Assembly: GCA_033819885.1 (NCBI GenBank)
Contig: JAQYUZ010000010.1
Location: forward strand, 310,001 to 374,000
Reading direction: 5' to 3'
Source: Microbotryomycetes sp. JL201
Taxonomy: Eukaryota > Basidiomycota > Microbotryomycetes
DNA: 64,000 bases
Part shown: piece after piece, positions 33,521-46,314 of the stretch
Layout: the number at the start of each line of letters is the position of its first letter
Numbering within the stretch: the first letter of the stretch is position 1
Notes under the pieces: generated by a model
The model's database searches: none
Told to the model about the DNA's origin: nothing
What the model saw: the letters and a program-made list of their open reading frames with translations, nothing else
Position numbers and translations under genes: made by a program

Positions 33521-36500
33521 GGCGCAGGTCGTGCATCATTACCGGCACAGTCCGCCGTACCACACGAGCGCACCGTCGTTTGCTGCCCGCCCGGGCTCGA
33601 CAGGACCCCCGCCGATGCCACCTCCTGTGAGTGCATCGATGCCCGATGACGTATAGCTGCATCTCTGACACTGCTGGCCGGGCGCGCGCATGCTGCCAGC
33701 ACCCGTATTACGGCGGGCCACCACCGCCTGGCGCGCCGCAACCACCGCCGCTGCCGCCGCCGACGATCCAGCGTCCGGCGTCGAGCATGAGCACTGCGTC
33801 GGCGCACATGTATCAGCCAGCGACAGGCCCGAACCAGCAACCGCCGCCGCCGCCGCTCTCACTCGCCGGCGGACCGCCGCAGCAGGGGCCGAGCGTGCTG
33901 CAGATCCTCCAGATGGGACAGGAGCGCAACATGGCAGCTGACGCTCAGGCGCTCAGACCTCGAATCGACAGCCTGGTCAAGCTCGGCAAAGAAGCCGAGG
34001 CAACTTGGCTGCAGATTGGTTCGTGGCTCTGTCTTGCACGCGGACTCGTCGGTTCTGTCAGACACTGACATTGCTCGGGTGCCTTGCCATCTTGACAGGT
34101 CAAACGGCCGAATCAGTCGGAGATTTGGACCGTGCTCTCGCAGCGTACGAGTCTGCCTTGCGACACAACGCATACTCTGTCGTCGCTCTCTCGCAGATCG
34201 CCGCCATTTGTCGCACTAAGGAAGACTTCAAGCGCGCTGCAGAGTACTTTGGCAGGGTCGTAGGCATCTCACCAGACAGCGGCGACGTCTGGGGCGCCCT
34301 TGGTACGCCCGTCTCGGACTCGGGAAAGGACTGCCAATCTTGGGTGGCGCTAACAATGAGACCAACGCTGCTGTCAGGACACTGCTACTTGATGATTGAC
34401 GACCTCAAGAAAGCGTACAGCTCGTATCAACAGGCGTTGTACTACATGCCAAACCCGAGAGCGAGTTTTCTGCGTGGCAACGGACGTTGCACGCGCACGC
34501 TGACCTCGACGTTATCTACAGGAACCCAAATTGTGGTACGGCATCGGCATTTTGTATGATCGCTACGGCAGTCTCGAGCATGCCGAAGAGGCTTTCTCGA
34601 GCGTCGTGCACATGGATCCAAGTGAGTCGCTGCGGCGAGACTGCGCACCAACGCGAGCGAGCTGAGAGCTGACGGCGCAACCTTCGAGCAGACTTTGAAA
34701 AGGCCAACGAAATCTTTTTTCGCCTCGGCATCATCTACAAGCAGCAACGCAAGTCTGCTCAAAGTCTAGAGGTGGGTCAATTACTGATTCTCGATGCGCA
34801 AGCTCACCCCCCCCCCTGTTTTTCCCTCCACAGTGCTTCCGATACATTCTGCAAAACCCGCCACGGCCATTGACCGAGATTGACATCTGGTTCCAGATCG
34901 GTCACGTGTATGAACAGCAGATGGATGTGAGTATTTCTAAACGTCGGCCTGCCTGAAGCATTGTGCTCATCGAGCCTCTTAAACGTAGTACGTTGCCGCC
35001 AAAGAATCGTACGAGCGCGTTTTGGCCGAGAATCCCGCACATGCCAAAGTTCTTCAGCAGCTTGGCGGCTTGTACCACCGTTCTCGGGCCCCATTTTACA
35101 ATCCAGACACGTCGGTGCAGATCCTGCTCAAATCACTAGAATCGGGTCAGTCAGTATGTCCATGTCATGTCCAAGCTCTGGATTAACGGAATGTGGATGC
35201 GCAGACGCCAATGATCCCTTCACTTGGTACTTGCTTGGACGAGCGTACATGACACAGAACAATTTCGGCAAGGCTTACGAGGCGTATCAGCAAGCGGTTT
35301 ATCGCGACGGCAAAAACCCGGCGTTCTGGTGCTCGATCGGAGTCTTGTACTTCAACATCGGCCAATTTCTTGACGCCCTTGATGCGTATTCTCGCGCAAT
35401 CAGAATCCATCCATATCTGGCCGAAGTCTGGTTCAACCTCGGCTCGCTGTACGAGTCGTGCAACGACCAAATGACAGATGCCATCGATGCGTATCAGAGG
35501 ACCCTGCAGCTAGAACCGTCCAACACGGTCGTGAGCAACCGCTTGCGCGACATTCGCGAACACCAGACGAATGGCACACCGCTCGGTCCGCCACCGCAAC
35601 CCGAAGACATCAGTCCTAGCTCGCTGTCGTGGAACTTTGCGGTAAATGCCGGGGGCGCGCCAGCTCAAATTGCTCATGCTGGCCTGGGCCCTGAAATGAG
35701 TCCGGCTCCCGGTCGACCGGGTACGAACGTGTCTCCACCGACGGCGAGTCAGCCGTTCGACAGTCACGCTCCTCCCCGCAGCTCGCACGGCCGCCCGCAA
35801 TCAACTGATCCAGCCCACCGCGCGCATCACCCGCCGTCTCATGCGCCTCATGACGAACGCCGGCGACCGTCAATGAGCTACGGGCCCGACGCCGCAATGG
35901 TCCAATCTCCTCGGTCTCGCTTGGACATGAGCTCGCATCGCGATGACGCTCGACCACCAATGCCTCCACACATGGATGTTAAACGACGAGCGTCGCCCAC
36001 CTCCCCTCGATCTAGACCGCAAAGCTCTCAGCTGCCCCCTCCAATGTTTGCTCGAGGCAATGATCAAACTGCCGATGCAGAATGGGAACGAGCACGCGCG
36101 AGTGTCTCTTCTCGCGGACTTCCTCAACAATCCGTTCCGCCCCCACCACGAGGTGCGCCTTATGGTTCTCACCCGATGCCGTGGGACAGGGTCGCTCGGC
36201 CTCACGAGACCGGCATGCCCCCTGACGTTGTCAATGGACGCGCACCTGGACCGCCAGGCTATCCTACGCCCTACGGCTATGCGCCTTACTCGGTCCACCA
36301 AGGTGCGCCGCCGACAGGACCTGCTGATCCAAATCAGCGAAGGTACGACGAGGCAAAAGTAGCTAGTGAGGACGTCAAGAGGAGGGGCAGCCACGGCAGT
36401 CCTAAAGCCGAACCTGCTCTACCGATTGTCGCCGCCGCCGCCAGTGCAGCTGCGTCTGCTCCTGCAACAAAGACGAAAGCCTCAAAGGCCAAGAAAGACT

Positions 36501-37516
36501 CGTCTGCTACGGCTTCACCTCGACGCGGTTCCAATGCGAATTTGACGCCAACTGCAGCAGCTGGAACGACGACAACGACGACCGGCCGAGGCAAAAAGTC
36601 TGCCTCAAACGGCGACACGCCCAAGAAGGAAAGAAAGTCAACTGGTACCGCTCCCAAAGAAGGCAAAAAAGGGAAAAGCAAGAAGGCGGAAGACGCGTCA
36701 GGATCGGGAGCTCAATCGCCCGCCGTCTCTGCAACGAATCGATCAACGCCAGTGCCTTTACGTCCGGCACCTGCGCCTTCCACTGCCACCGCTGTCGCAC
36801 CCAAGACGGGTGTCGGACTGTCGAGGCAGGTTGACGAAGACTACGACGAATCCGACATGGCTTCGAATGGCGGCAAGACTGGTGATGCAGAGTATGATGA
36901 AGGTGTCGACGCTCTGATGGGTTTCGCAGCATCAGTGTCTGCTGCAAGCGCTCAGCAAGCCGTTTCGACCAGTGCTCCTCCTCCTCCTCCTCCGCAAGTT
37001 GCAACTTCCGCTCCTGCCATTCAATCACCGTCAATGTCGACCGCACCGACAACTGAATCGACAGTCACGTTGACGAACCCGAGGAAGAGAAGTATTGCAG
37101 ACGACGTCGAACAACAAACAGAGACGAAAAAGTCTAAAGCGGACGTCGCCGAAAGCCCATTAATCTTGCAAAGATCAAACGAACCTGTTTCCGCCGCCGC
37201 CGCCGCCGCTGCTGCTGCTTTGACAGAGGGGCAAGAGGCTCGGAAGCGAGTAGAAGAGGACGAAGAGGAGGAGGAGGAAAGAGACGAGCTCGAGGAAGAT
37301 AATGATGAGCCAATCTCTCGTTCGGATATCGTCGAGTCCAAAAAGGTCCAACTCTCCAAACCTGAACAAGAACCATCAACTGACGCTGGAACGGCAAACA
37401 CCACGGAGCCAGGTACAAAGCTCATCGCAAAGGAAGAGGTGAACCCTGTTTCGAACGGTACGACAAAGTCGTCAGGTCAAGAGGAAGAGGCGGAAGAAGG
37501 TGAAGTCAAGGAATGA
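33519..37516 (+). CDS. SSN6: SSN6/CYC8 general transcriptional corepressor (TPR protein)
   Basis: Nine exons: 33519-33626, 33700-34018, 34099-34302, 34378-34460, 34522-34621, 34692-34771, 34834-34926, 34989-35145, 35205-37516; 1151 aa. A Pro/Gln-rich N-terminus is followed by about ten tetratricopeptide repeats (for example AAYESALRHNAYSVVALSQI, LWYGIGILYDRYGSLEHAEE, WYLLGRAYMTQNNFGKAYEA) with the spacing of Cyc8/Ssn6, then a long disordered tail rich in Pro, Ser, Ala and Lys, with poly-Ala and acidic runs. With Tup1 it forms a corepressor recruited by many DNA-binding repressors. The intron after residue pair PN-PR (34461-34521) has a GC donor (gcgagt), needed to give the conserved PREPKLWYG. 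Confidence 0.95.
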
Positions 37517-37924
37517 TCAATCTTTATATTATCGCTCCGTTTCTCTCTTGTTTTTCCCCCCCGACCCTTTTTATGTAGATGTTGCGCTTGCCTTGTGATT
37601 TCTTCTTTCGCAATTGTTGATAGAGCTTTTCAAATTCTGCTCTCCTTCAGTCGTGCGTACATGAGCAAAATGAGGGTGTGAATCGTTCTCGTCGGTGTTC
37701 CAAAACAGGAAAAGGAAGAAGGAGGACGGTCCACAGTGTGAAAACTGTCGACCGCCGGAGTAGAGGGCCGCCAAGCCACTATCAAGATACTGAGCAAAGG
37801 AGCAGAACACGGCGAACACATGAACTGAGCTATAGCAGAAGAAGGGAGAACAAGGGCAAAACCCATAGCGCAAGAAAAAGTCATGAGGCTTGCCCTAGAC
37901 TCAAGAGACAGGGCCTCGCAAGAC
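37517..37924. other. Convergent intergenic region SSN6/PAB1
   Basis: About 400 nt between two stop codons; T-rich and A-rich patches suit 3' ends of transcripts. No gene seen. Confidence 0.55.
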
Positions 37925-40279
37925 TTAGGCCTCGGTCGTCTGGCCCTGGGTCTGCGTCTTCTGGTATTCTTCGAGGACCTGGAGAGCTTCAGCAATCTTG
38001 GCGTTCAAAGCCTCATCGTTCTGCACCGATGCAAAGGGACAGTCAGACTCGGCTAAACACACTACCGTAGAGAACCTGACGGGAAACTGACCTCGATCAA
38101 GTAGAGCAACTCTGACGAGTCCATCTCGAGCAACATGCCCGTGATCTTGCCTGCCAGCTCGGGCTGCGAAGCGTGGATCTTGGGGTAGAGCGCCTCGCCA
38201 AGCATCTGCTTCTGTTCCGCAGGAGCAGCGTTGGCAAGCATGGCGGCTGTGAGCGTGCCTTGCTGTGCCTGCTCAGTCTCGGCGGGGCGGTTACCCTTGT
38301 ATCCACCGGGGCGGGAACCAGCGCCAGCAGGAGCGCCACGAGCGCCTTGAGGACCGGCCTGAGGAGGACGAGCACCAGCGTTGGGCGGAATCGGTCCACC
38401 AGCGCGTGGAACGGGAGCAGCACCGTTAGGCATGCCTTGCTGACCTGGTTGGCCGTTAACCGGAGGCCTGCCACCAGGACCGCGAGCGCCAGCAGGAGCA
38501 GGCGGGTACTGGCCGTTGAATTGCTGGGGAGGGACCTGGCCGTAGGCAGCACCCATAGGAGGCATGCCGGGCATCGAGGGAGGAGCGTAGTAGCGAGGAC
38601 GAGGCATGGCGCCGGGGCCATAGGCCATTGGGCCACGAGCGCCAGGCTGAGGATAGCCGGCAGGTCCTGGGTAGTACATCGGTTGACCGGCCATGTACGG
38701 CGGGATCGAAGGAATGCCGGCGGCCTGCATCTGCTGCGTGCGGATCTGGTTGCGCTGAGCAACCTGGGCCTCAAGCTGCTGCTTGCGAACGTCCTTGCGC
38801 TGGGCGAGCGAGACATACAGAGGCTTGGAGCCAATCATCTTGCCGTTCATGTCGGTGACGGCCTTGGTGGCCTCATCTGGGGCCGAGAAGCAGACAAAGC
38901 CAAAGCCCTTGGAAACGCCCTTGTCATCCGTCATGATCTTGCATGACGTGATAGTGCCGAAGGGCTCAAACTCGGCCTTGAGCTTGTCCTCGGTAACGTC
39001 GTCGTCCAAGTTCTTGACGTACAAGTTGACGCCTTGGTATTTGAGCGTCGTCTCGTACTTCTTTTGCTCGTACGATCGGCGCAACTCCTCCTCACGCTCA
39101 CCCTTGCGCTGAGCGCGGGCGACGTACAATGTCTGACCTTTATAGTCCTTCTCGTGCAGCTCGGCAACCGCCTTTGCGGCATCTTCGTGCTTCTCGTAGT
39201 TGACAAAGCCGAAACCCTTGGACTTGCCCTCGTTGTCGGTCGAGACCACAGCCGAGGTTACGGTTCCGTACTTTTCGAACAGCTCGCGGAACTCGTCGGT
39301 GGTGACCTCGAGCGGGACGTTCTTGACGTACAAGTTGGTGTAGTGAGCGCGGATCTCGTCAATCTTTGCCTGGCGCTCGCGGCGGGGAATGTGAATGCCG
39401 ACGAAGACGACCTTGTCGTTCAAAAGCATACCGTTGACGCCGTCGATGGCGGCCTGGGCCGACTCTGCTGTGTCGTAGTGGACGAAACCGTAGCCGAGCG
39501 ACTTGCCGGTTGGGTCGGTGGCGACTTTGCAGGACAAGATGTTGCCGAACGCGGCGAAAGTGTCGTGGAGGGCCTTGTTGTCGATGTTTTCGTCCAAGTT
39601 TTTGATGAAGATGTTGCCGGCGCCCGTCTTGCGCAAAGCAGGGTCGCGCTGAGACCACATGATGCGGCATGGCCTGTTCTTGATAAGCGAATAATTGAGC
39701 TGCTCCAAAGCACGCTCTCCGTCACTCGCGTTCAAAAAGTTGACGTAGGCATAGCCAAGGGAGCGGCGTGTGACGGCATCGCGGCAGACTCGGATGGACG
39801 CGACGGGTCCGACCATGCTGAAGATTTCGTAGAGCATGGCCTCGGTGACTTTGAGCGACGAATTGCATTGTCAGAACAATGCTTCATGATTACATGATGC
39901 GCGACTCACCCGACGGATCAAGCTCTCCGACGTAGAGCGAGGTCGAAGGCGAGGGGCCCGTGCTCGACGCATTGTTGTTCGCAGAGGCTGCGGCGGGAGC
40001 GTCGGCCTGCTTCGTCTCCTGTCCGTCGGCATTTGTGTTGTCGGCCGCGGCGGCGTTGGTGGCCGGAGCATCAGTGGCGGGAGTTGCCTCGGCCTTGTTG
40101 TTGTCGGCCGCGGTCTTGTCGACCGTGGGCTGAGTGGCTTGCTCGGTGGCAGACACTGCGGGAGGGGAAAGGGATACACAGTGTGAGCAGGCATGATCAA
40201 ACATGCGCGTACCAGTCGGCGTGCACTGGCTCGCGCTGGACCGAGTCACGCGCGTCTTTTTAAAAAGCTCGAACGCACT
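37925..40279 (-). CDS. PAB1: Poly(A)-binding protein PAB1
   Basis: Exons 40279 (A of the start codon), 40155-39910, 39848-38092, 38020-37925; 699 aa. Four RRMs are clear: SLYVGELDPS-VTEAMLYEIF, NIFIKNLDENID, NLYVKNVPLEV and NLYVKNLDDDV as RNP2 motifs, with RNP1 motifs LGYAYVNF, LGYGFVHY, KGFGFVNY and KGFGFVCF. A Pro/Gly/Ala/Gln-rich linker leads to the C-terminal MLLE domain (EALYPKIHASQPELAGKITG), whose last part is in the final exon. The N-terminal 70 residues are Ala/Thr/Asn-rich. Start: no in-frame ATG exists in exon 2 before MSATEQ, and joining an upstream A before gtgcgt to tg after cccgcag creates ATG; this split start is inferred. Pab1 binds poly(A) tails and promotes translation. Confidence 0.93.
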
Positions 40280-40776
40280 CGTTTCAGAGGTTAAAGGGGT
40301 AAAGGTTAAGGAGAAGATGGCTGCAGGGCAGGTCCAATAGAGTCCGAGTGTCAGTCGATTGGGTGCACGTGTGCTCCGAAGCGCGTGTGCTCACGCGTTG
40401 TGGGATTTTTTGGTCAAAGGCTGGCGGCGACTCTGATTTGGGTTCTTCACACGACGAGGAAACGACACCACTCAAAGATGGGGGCGTTCTTCAAGTACCT
40501 TTGTCTGTCTTGACGACCGAGCAAAGATGACCTGGTTTGGATGGTACAGTTTGGGGAGAACAACACGCGCCGTGAAAAAAACGCGTCTGTCTCGGGCAGG
40601 ACAGGGGGCCTCCTGTTTGGCTAGCACAGCTTTCGAGTTCAGATAGGCGTGAGGCAGTTTGAGAACGTTTCGAATCATCGTATTCATCGATTTTGCGAGT
40701 CACCTGACTGTCAGTGATGCCGAACCCCTCAGCCGCTGTCGACCGATCGCGGTTTGTAACTTCCCAGCGACACGCG
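40280..40776. other. Divergent promoter region PAB1/RVS167
   Basis: About 500 nt. On the PAB1 strand, pyrimidine-rich blocks (around 40288-40315) lie just upstream of the proposed first exon, which would suit a TOP-like or autoregulated leader; this is only suggestive. No gene seen. Confidence 0.45.
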
Positions 40777-42754
40777 ATGAAGGGCGCGATCAAATCCATC
40801 AAGCGAGGTGCGCTCTGACCGGATGCAAACATGGTTGACTGGATCCGAGGCTGACTGGCTCTGCCTATGTGTCGTTCGCCGCTGCCATCGTCATCGCCCC
40901 CTTGGCACTCCGCACGTGTCCCCGTCGACAGCACCGCACCTGCTCACCTCGAAAGTCGGCATGGCTGCAAGTATGTCGACTCGAGCACCCCAATTGCTCG
41001 TCAAATGTGCTGACAACGACCTCATCGTGCAGAGTCGTCCGACGCAGAGACGGACGAGCTCGTGCGCAAGTTTGCAGTCAGTCCCGGATTGTCGTCACCT
41101 CATGAGAAGCCTTCAACTTATTGACTGCCGTTCACTACAGGGCCTTGAAGGTAACACCGCCAAGCCATCGTCTGAAAGAGCGTAGCCGACCGCCGCCGAC
41201 ACTGCCTCATTCTCACAGACTATACGGCAAAGCTGCTCAAAGATTCCCAGACGTTCAGAGACGCGGTCAACAGTCGGTCGATAGCGCTGTATCCTGCTCT
41301 TGTGAACAGGGCTGACGTTCGCCTCACTCGTTCTTCAGCGATGCTCACGAGCCAGGTCGGCTTCTCTACCGCGTTCTCAACCTTGTTCCAACCTATCAAC
41401 GACGAAGCTTCGTTGACTTCACGCTTTCCTCAAGCTGCGACAACCTTGCGCAACATTGCATCGTACCAAGAACTCATGGCCGAAGTACGAGACGCGATTC
41501 AGCCAGAGCTCGACTTGGTCGACGCTCGCGTCATCACACCTCTCAAAGAGTACTCGGACTTGTTGAAAAAGATTCGCAAGACCGTCACAAAGCGTGAACA
41601 CAAGGTAGGCAGGAGGACTGTCTGACATAGGGCGTTGCGCCACCCTTGCCTTTACTAACCGAAACCAAACTTTCTCAAGCTCGTCGATTACGACCGGTTC
41701 AACAATTCGTACACCAAGCTTAAAGACAAGAAGGAAAAGTCATTGAGCGATGAGAAGAACCTGTTCAAGCTCGAGCAAGACTTGGAAATGGCAACGCAAG
41801 AATACGAGTTTTACAACAAGTGAGCATTCCCGGCACGACCACACATTCTGACCGAGGCGCTGACATACTGACCCTGCAGCGCCCTCAAGAGCGAGATTCC
41901 TCACTTTTTGCAGCTGACGACGGCGTTCATCACGCCCATCTTTCAGACCTTCTACTTTATCAAAGTGGGCATCCTCTGTCAGTCCTGTCAAGAGATCGAG
42001 GTTGATCCGTCCCGTCGAGGCTGATGATGCCAACCATTACAGACACATTGCTCGAAAAAATCAACGGTTGGGGCGGTCAGACGTACGGCGATCTGTCAAT
42101 TGATGGCATTGAAGCAATGCACTACGAGCGACTTGGTGATACTGTCGATCAGCTGGATGCCCTCACCATCACGAGACGCATGGGCAACACGGGTGAGTGG
42201 CAACTCGGATGAGGGCGAGGTGATTTTGCTCATGATCGGCGATCACAGCGCGCCTGGTTCAGCAGCACCGCCAAAACTCTGGCTCGGAGACGAGCAGTCT
42301 CGGCCGTCGACCTTCGGCAGCCTCGTCGTTCGCGTCAAAGCCACCCCCGTCTCGAACATTTTCGACGTCGAGCTACGGCGCCTCGAGCGCCGCCGCTGTA
42401 GGAGGAGGTGAGGCTCCCCCGCCAGCTTACTCTACCGGCGCAGCAGGATCGTCCGTCGTCGCGGGCAAACGGCCACCGCCACCTCCGCCCGCAAAAAGAC
42501 CTGGCGCGACAGCTCAATATGTCACTGCCTTGTACGACTACACAGCTCAAGCTGCAGGAGACTTGTCGTTTGCGGCCGGAGACAAGATTGAGTTGGTCAA
42601 AAGGACAGAGTCGACAGAAGATTGGTGGACTGGCAGGCTGAACGGAGTCGAGGGAGTATTTCCAGGTGAGGCTCGTGCCTGCGTGAGCAGGCCGATAGTC
42701 AAATTGACCCGAACGAATATTTTCTCCGCAGGCAACTACGTGCAGACGTCCTAG
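40777..42754 (+). CDS. RVS167: Amphiphysin-like BAR-SH3 protein (RVS167/HOB1)
   Basis: Eleven exons: 40777-40807, 40932-40970, 41033-41076, 41141-41150, 41219-41272, 41339-41604, 41680-41819, 41880-41977, 42043-42192, 42249-42665, 42732-42754; 423 aa. The start [15 protein letters not shown] is the amphipathic N-helix of fungal Rvs167/Hob1; the BAR domain (to about residue 230) includes [35 protein letters not shown] and [17 protein letters not shown] Ser/Pro-rich linker with [12 protein letters not shown] leads to an SH3 domain ([34 protein letters not shown]) at the C-terminus. It senses or makes membrane curvature at endocytic sites and links to actin. Exon 4 is only 10 nt, required to keep phase and give a conserved residue run. 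Confidence 0.95.
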
Positions 42755-42868
42755 AAATCTGATCAGCATTCAAGACAGAGACTGGCTTGTGCAAAGAAGA
42801 ACAATCAGGATTTTTGATGCATACAACATGATTGAATGGCGATTCTGAGTAGGTGACTCCTGAGATTT

Positions 42869-44054
42869 TCACTCTATCTTTTCATCACCTTCGACTACTG
42901 AAAAGCTCAAAGTCTCGACCCGAGCGGGCGCCGCTCCTTTGCCGACCTTGACCTCACTCTGGAGCAATTCGTCGATGAGTTTGAACGACCCAGGATCGAT
43001 CAAGCCGACCTGAAATTTTCGAAAGTTTTGAGGTTTAACTGACTGGACTGACGACGGCCAGACTCTGTCAAGCTTACCAATTCCCATTCGTCTGCCCAAT
43101 CGTCGTCTTCTACTTTGGCGACGAGAGCCAAAATCTTTTCTTTCAATCGTTTGCCTTCCTTTGACGGTACAGTGATTCGTACTCGCATCTGAGCACGTGC
43201 GATTGGCAGAGTCTTTTGAGCTTGCAGCGTCTTGATCAAGTCGAGAGCCTGGTACAGACAAATGTTTTTCAGTTGGAGAGCTACATTGAAAATATTGGTA
43301 GAGGAGGCACGGCATGTAGACTGACCTGCACTTTTGCGCTCTTGCCCGGTTTGACCGAGAACCCGACTTCGTTCATGGCCTTTTCGATCATGCCGACCGT
43401 GTGAGGCCTCTTTGTGGCTGGGTCGACACATCTACCCGCGACTTCAGTCGCAATCTCTCTTCTGACGTCTTCCAATTCTGCCTGACGTTCCTTTTCTCCG
43501 ACTTGCAACTCTCCTTTTTTCAAAATTTCCAACGTGACCTTTTCACGGTCTGTCGTGTTGAAACATTTTTGTAAATCTTCGGCAGACGCGACTGCTCCTT
43601 TTGATACGTTTGTAAAGACGTTGTCGATCTGAATCACTTCGCTCAAGTCTGTTTGAGCGCCCGACCTCCAAGCTTTGACTGTGTTTTTGTAGCACGCGAT
43701 CTAGTCGTCAGACTGTCAGCTGGATTAAAAATTTTTGTGTAGCAGATCAGGTATACTGCGGGGCGTACCTCGAATCGCTTGCCGCCTTTTTTGAGTCGGA
43801 CGACAGACACGTTTGTGAGCCTGTAGTCAGGTACGAGCATCGTCAGCCTCTGGGTCATTCCGAGTGCGAGTCGTGTTCTCACTTGATAACGGTGCCTGGC
43901 TGCTTGCCGGCAGACCTGTAGAGCAACACGGCGGCGATGAGGTCATTCACGTCAGCAACCCATGCAATCCGAGCGCGGCTGCGTGGCATCTTTGTCGTCA
44001 TGTGATCGTGCGAGCAAACGCACGAGTGAATGACTGCTTGCAAGTGACTGACAT
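42869..44054 (-). CDS. SDO1: Ribosome maturation protein SBDS/SDO1
   Basis: Exons 43902-43883, 43820-43769, 43700-43326, 43248-43078, 43009-42869, plus a proposed first exon 44054-44049 (Met-Ser); about 254 aa, as in relatives. Diagnostic stretches: [76 protein letters not shown], then VGLIDPGSFKLIDELL and the ending EGDEKIE. SBDS releases the anti-association factor Tif6/eIF6 from new 60S subunits with the GTPase Efl1. The first exon is the weak point: a longer open reading from 43994 (MPRSRAR) is possible but unlike the short N-terminus of the family. Shares a roughly 100-nt divergent promoter with ALG1. Confidence 0.93.
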
Positions 44055-44156
44055 GGTACGAGGTGGATACAGAAAGAGACGAACAACGAGCCAAACTCGC
44101 TTTCAGCAGATTTCTCGTTCTTGCGCGCCGACGCAGCGGTCAGCACACTAGTCGCG

Positions 44157-46221
44157 ATGCCCCCGTGGCTGGTCGTGCTCGTCAGCCTGCTCATCGTCGG
44201 CGGCACGTGCTTCTTGGCCAGCCTTTGTCGTCGGCGGTCTATCGTCCAACCTCGCGCCGTCGCCGTCATCGTCCTCGGCGACATCGGTCGCAGTCCACGC
44301 ATGATGTACCACACTCAGAGTTTGCTTGACTGCGGCCTCACCACTTCCGTCATCGCCTACAGAGGTTAGCAATCGTCAGATCACGACGAGAGGCCCGAGC
44401 GCGCACCGCCCTGACAAACGATTTTATAGGCTCGACACCGTTACATACACTCGTCACGCACCCGAGTTGCAAATTTGTTTACTTGCCTACGCCCCTTGCT
44501 GTCACTTCAAGACTGCCTCGACCGTTCTTTCTCCTGCTTGCGCCACTCAAAGTCGCCTTGGGGGCTTTGAGCTTGCTGTGGGCCGTGCTCTGGCGGCTAG
44601 AATACACACCACAGTACATTCTCGTGCAAGTAAGGACCAACAACAAGGCTGCTGCCCGTCCAAGTCATTGTCACTGACGCAAACCTGCGGCGTAAAGAAT
44701 CCACCGTCAATCCCGACGCTGCCAATCCTTCAATTCGCAGTATCGCTCACAGGCAGCAAGCTCGTCATCGATTGGCACAATACGGGATACTCTATGCTGT
44801 CGCTCAGACTTGGTCGGCGTCATCCGGTTGTGCGAATTGCGAGATCGTCAGTTTACGCGTTCCTAGATCGCACGATTTGCGCTCACTCGTCCGAACCGCT
44901 GCACAGCATCGAGTTGGCATTCGGCAGAAAAGCTTACGCGCACTTGTGCGTGACACATGCAATGAAGCAAGCGCTACAAGACAGTGCAGGGCTCTGGCAA
45001 GTCAGGCTTTGCTTTGCCGAGTTGATTGCGAGTTCGCTCGCTGAATGACTCGGACACCTACAGCGGGCTCGTCAAAGAATTTTACGATAGACCTCCTCCA
45101 GAATTTCGCAGACTCGATGCAAAAGAAGCGCACGAGGTTAGTCTGTGTCGCCTCATAGCATCATTTCTCCCAGAAGATTCACGTTCTGCGGTTGCAGTTT
45201 TTTTCAAATGAAAAGACGTTTGCTTCTGACGACGGCTTGAAACATTTTGTGGACCCTCCTGCGGGCTCGACTCTGTTTACAACGACGACGTCTGATGGCG
45301 TTTGCGTTTTTCGACCGAACCGACCTGCTCTTGTCGTGTCAGCTACGTCGTGGACCGCAGACGAGGATTTCAATCTTCTTTTGGAGTCACTGTCACTTTA
45401 TGACAAAGCTGCAGGATCGGTCAATACGGGAAAAGGTGGCGTGCCTGGTACACAAGGCCAAAACAGCTTGCCAAAGTTGGTCGTTGTCGTGACCGGCAAA
45501 GGTACGCTCAGAGAAGGATTCGAACGGCGAGTGAAAGATTTGGAACGAGGTTGGAAGTGGGTCAGAGTTAGAACGGCTTGGTTGGCGATTCAAGATTACC
45601 CAAAGTTGCTGGGTCAGTTCCAATCAATGGCTCCGTTCGGTCCTTGGGACGAATCACTGAATTTTCAAATATCGAGACAGGTTCGGCTGACTTGGGCGTA
45701 TCGTTACATACGAGCACGTCAGGTTCAGACTTGCCGATGAAAGTCGTAGACATGTTTGGTTGCGATTTGCCAGTTTGCGCTCTCAACTTTGCATGGTCAG
45801 TTTTGCTTACTCGACTCTCGTTTCTGTCTCGTATTGCGCGTTCTCGCCTGATTTCCGACTCGTGTTGATTGCTGATTGTTCCACTTGAATCTTTGTCAGC
45901 TTGCACGAACTTGTCAAACACGGACAAAACAGTCTTTCGTTTGAAACTGCTCAAGACTTGGCAAACTCTTTCATAGACTTGTTGCGTCTGGCGACGACGA
46001 CGACGACGACGACGGGTCTTGCTCGTCCTTCTAACAAGCAAGAACAACTGAATGAAACGTATCCTTTGACTCGGAAACTTGACGATTTGAAAAGAGGGAT
46101 CAGAACAGTAAAATACGGGCAAGAGGAAAGCGGGAAACAACAGGACAAAGCCGAGAAGACGACGAGGTGGCGAGATTGGAAAACGAACTGGAACGACATC
46201 GTCAGACCGTTGTTCATTTGA
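44157..46221 (+). CDS. ALG1: ALG1 chitobiosyldiphosphodolichol beta-1,4-mannosyltransferase
   Basis: Eight exons: 44157-44364, 44430-44629, 44698-44846, 44907-44996, 45064-45136, 45198-45612, 45681-45795, 45900-46221; 523 aa. N-terminal membrane anchor ([20 protein letters not shown]), then GT33/GT-B features: [74 protein letters not shown] and a donor-site region [32 protein letters not shown]. It adds the first mannose to GlcNAc2-PP-dolichol on the cytosolic ER face. The intron after exon 4 has a GC donor (gcaagt). The 60-nt intron 44847-44906 lacks stops and a frame shift; removing it restores the usual spacing. A (ACG)7 run at 45994-46014 encodes seven Thr. Confidence 0.95.
45994..46014 (+). 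repeat. (ACG)7 microsatellite in ALG1 coding sequence
   Basis: Seven in-frame ACG codons give a Thr run in the C-terminal part of ALG1, outside the conserved donor-binding motifs. Length variation would keep the frame. Confidence 0.9.
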
Positions 46222-46314
46222 CATGAGACGGTTATTGAAAACGTGCGTTTGTTGTAAAAGCTTTGGTGTGATGCGCATCCCGGACACACAGAGTGTCAAT
46301 AAAAACGAAAATAG

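Noticed and set aside
36334-37425. Minus-strand open frames of 115-181 codons across the SSN6 tail
   Set aside because: Low-complexity (poly-Ala, Glu-rich) coding on the plus strand produces open antisense frames; no start context or domain.
38173-39897. Long plus-strand open frames (257 and 287 codons) opposite PAB1
   Set aside because: They are shadows of the codon bias of PAB1 on the other strand; the minus strand carries four perfect RRMs.
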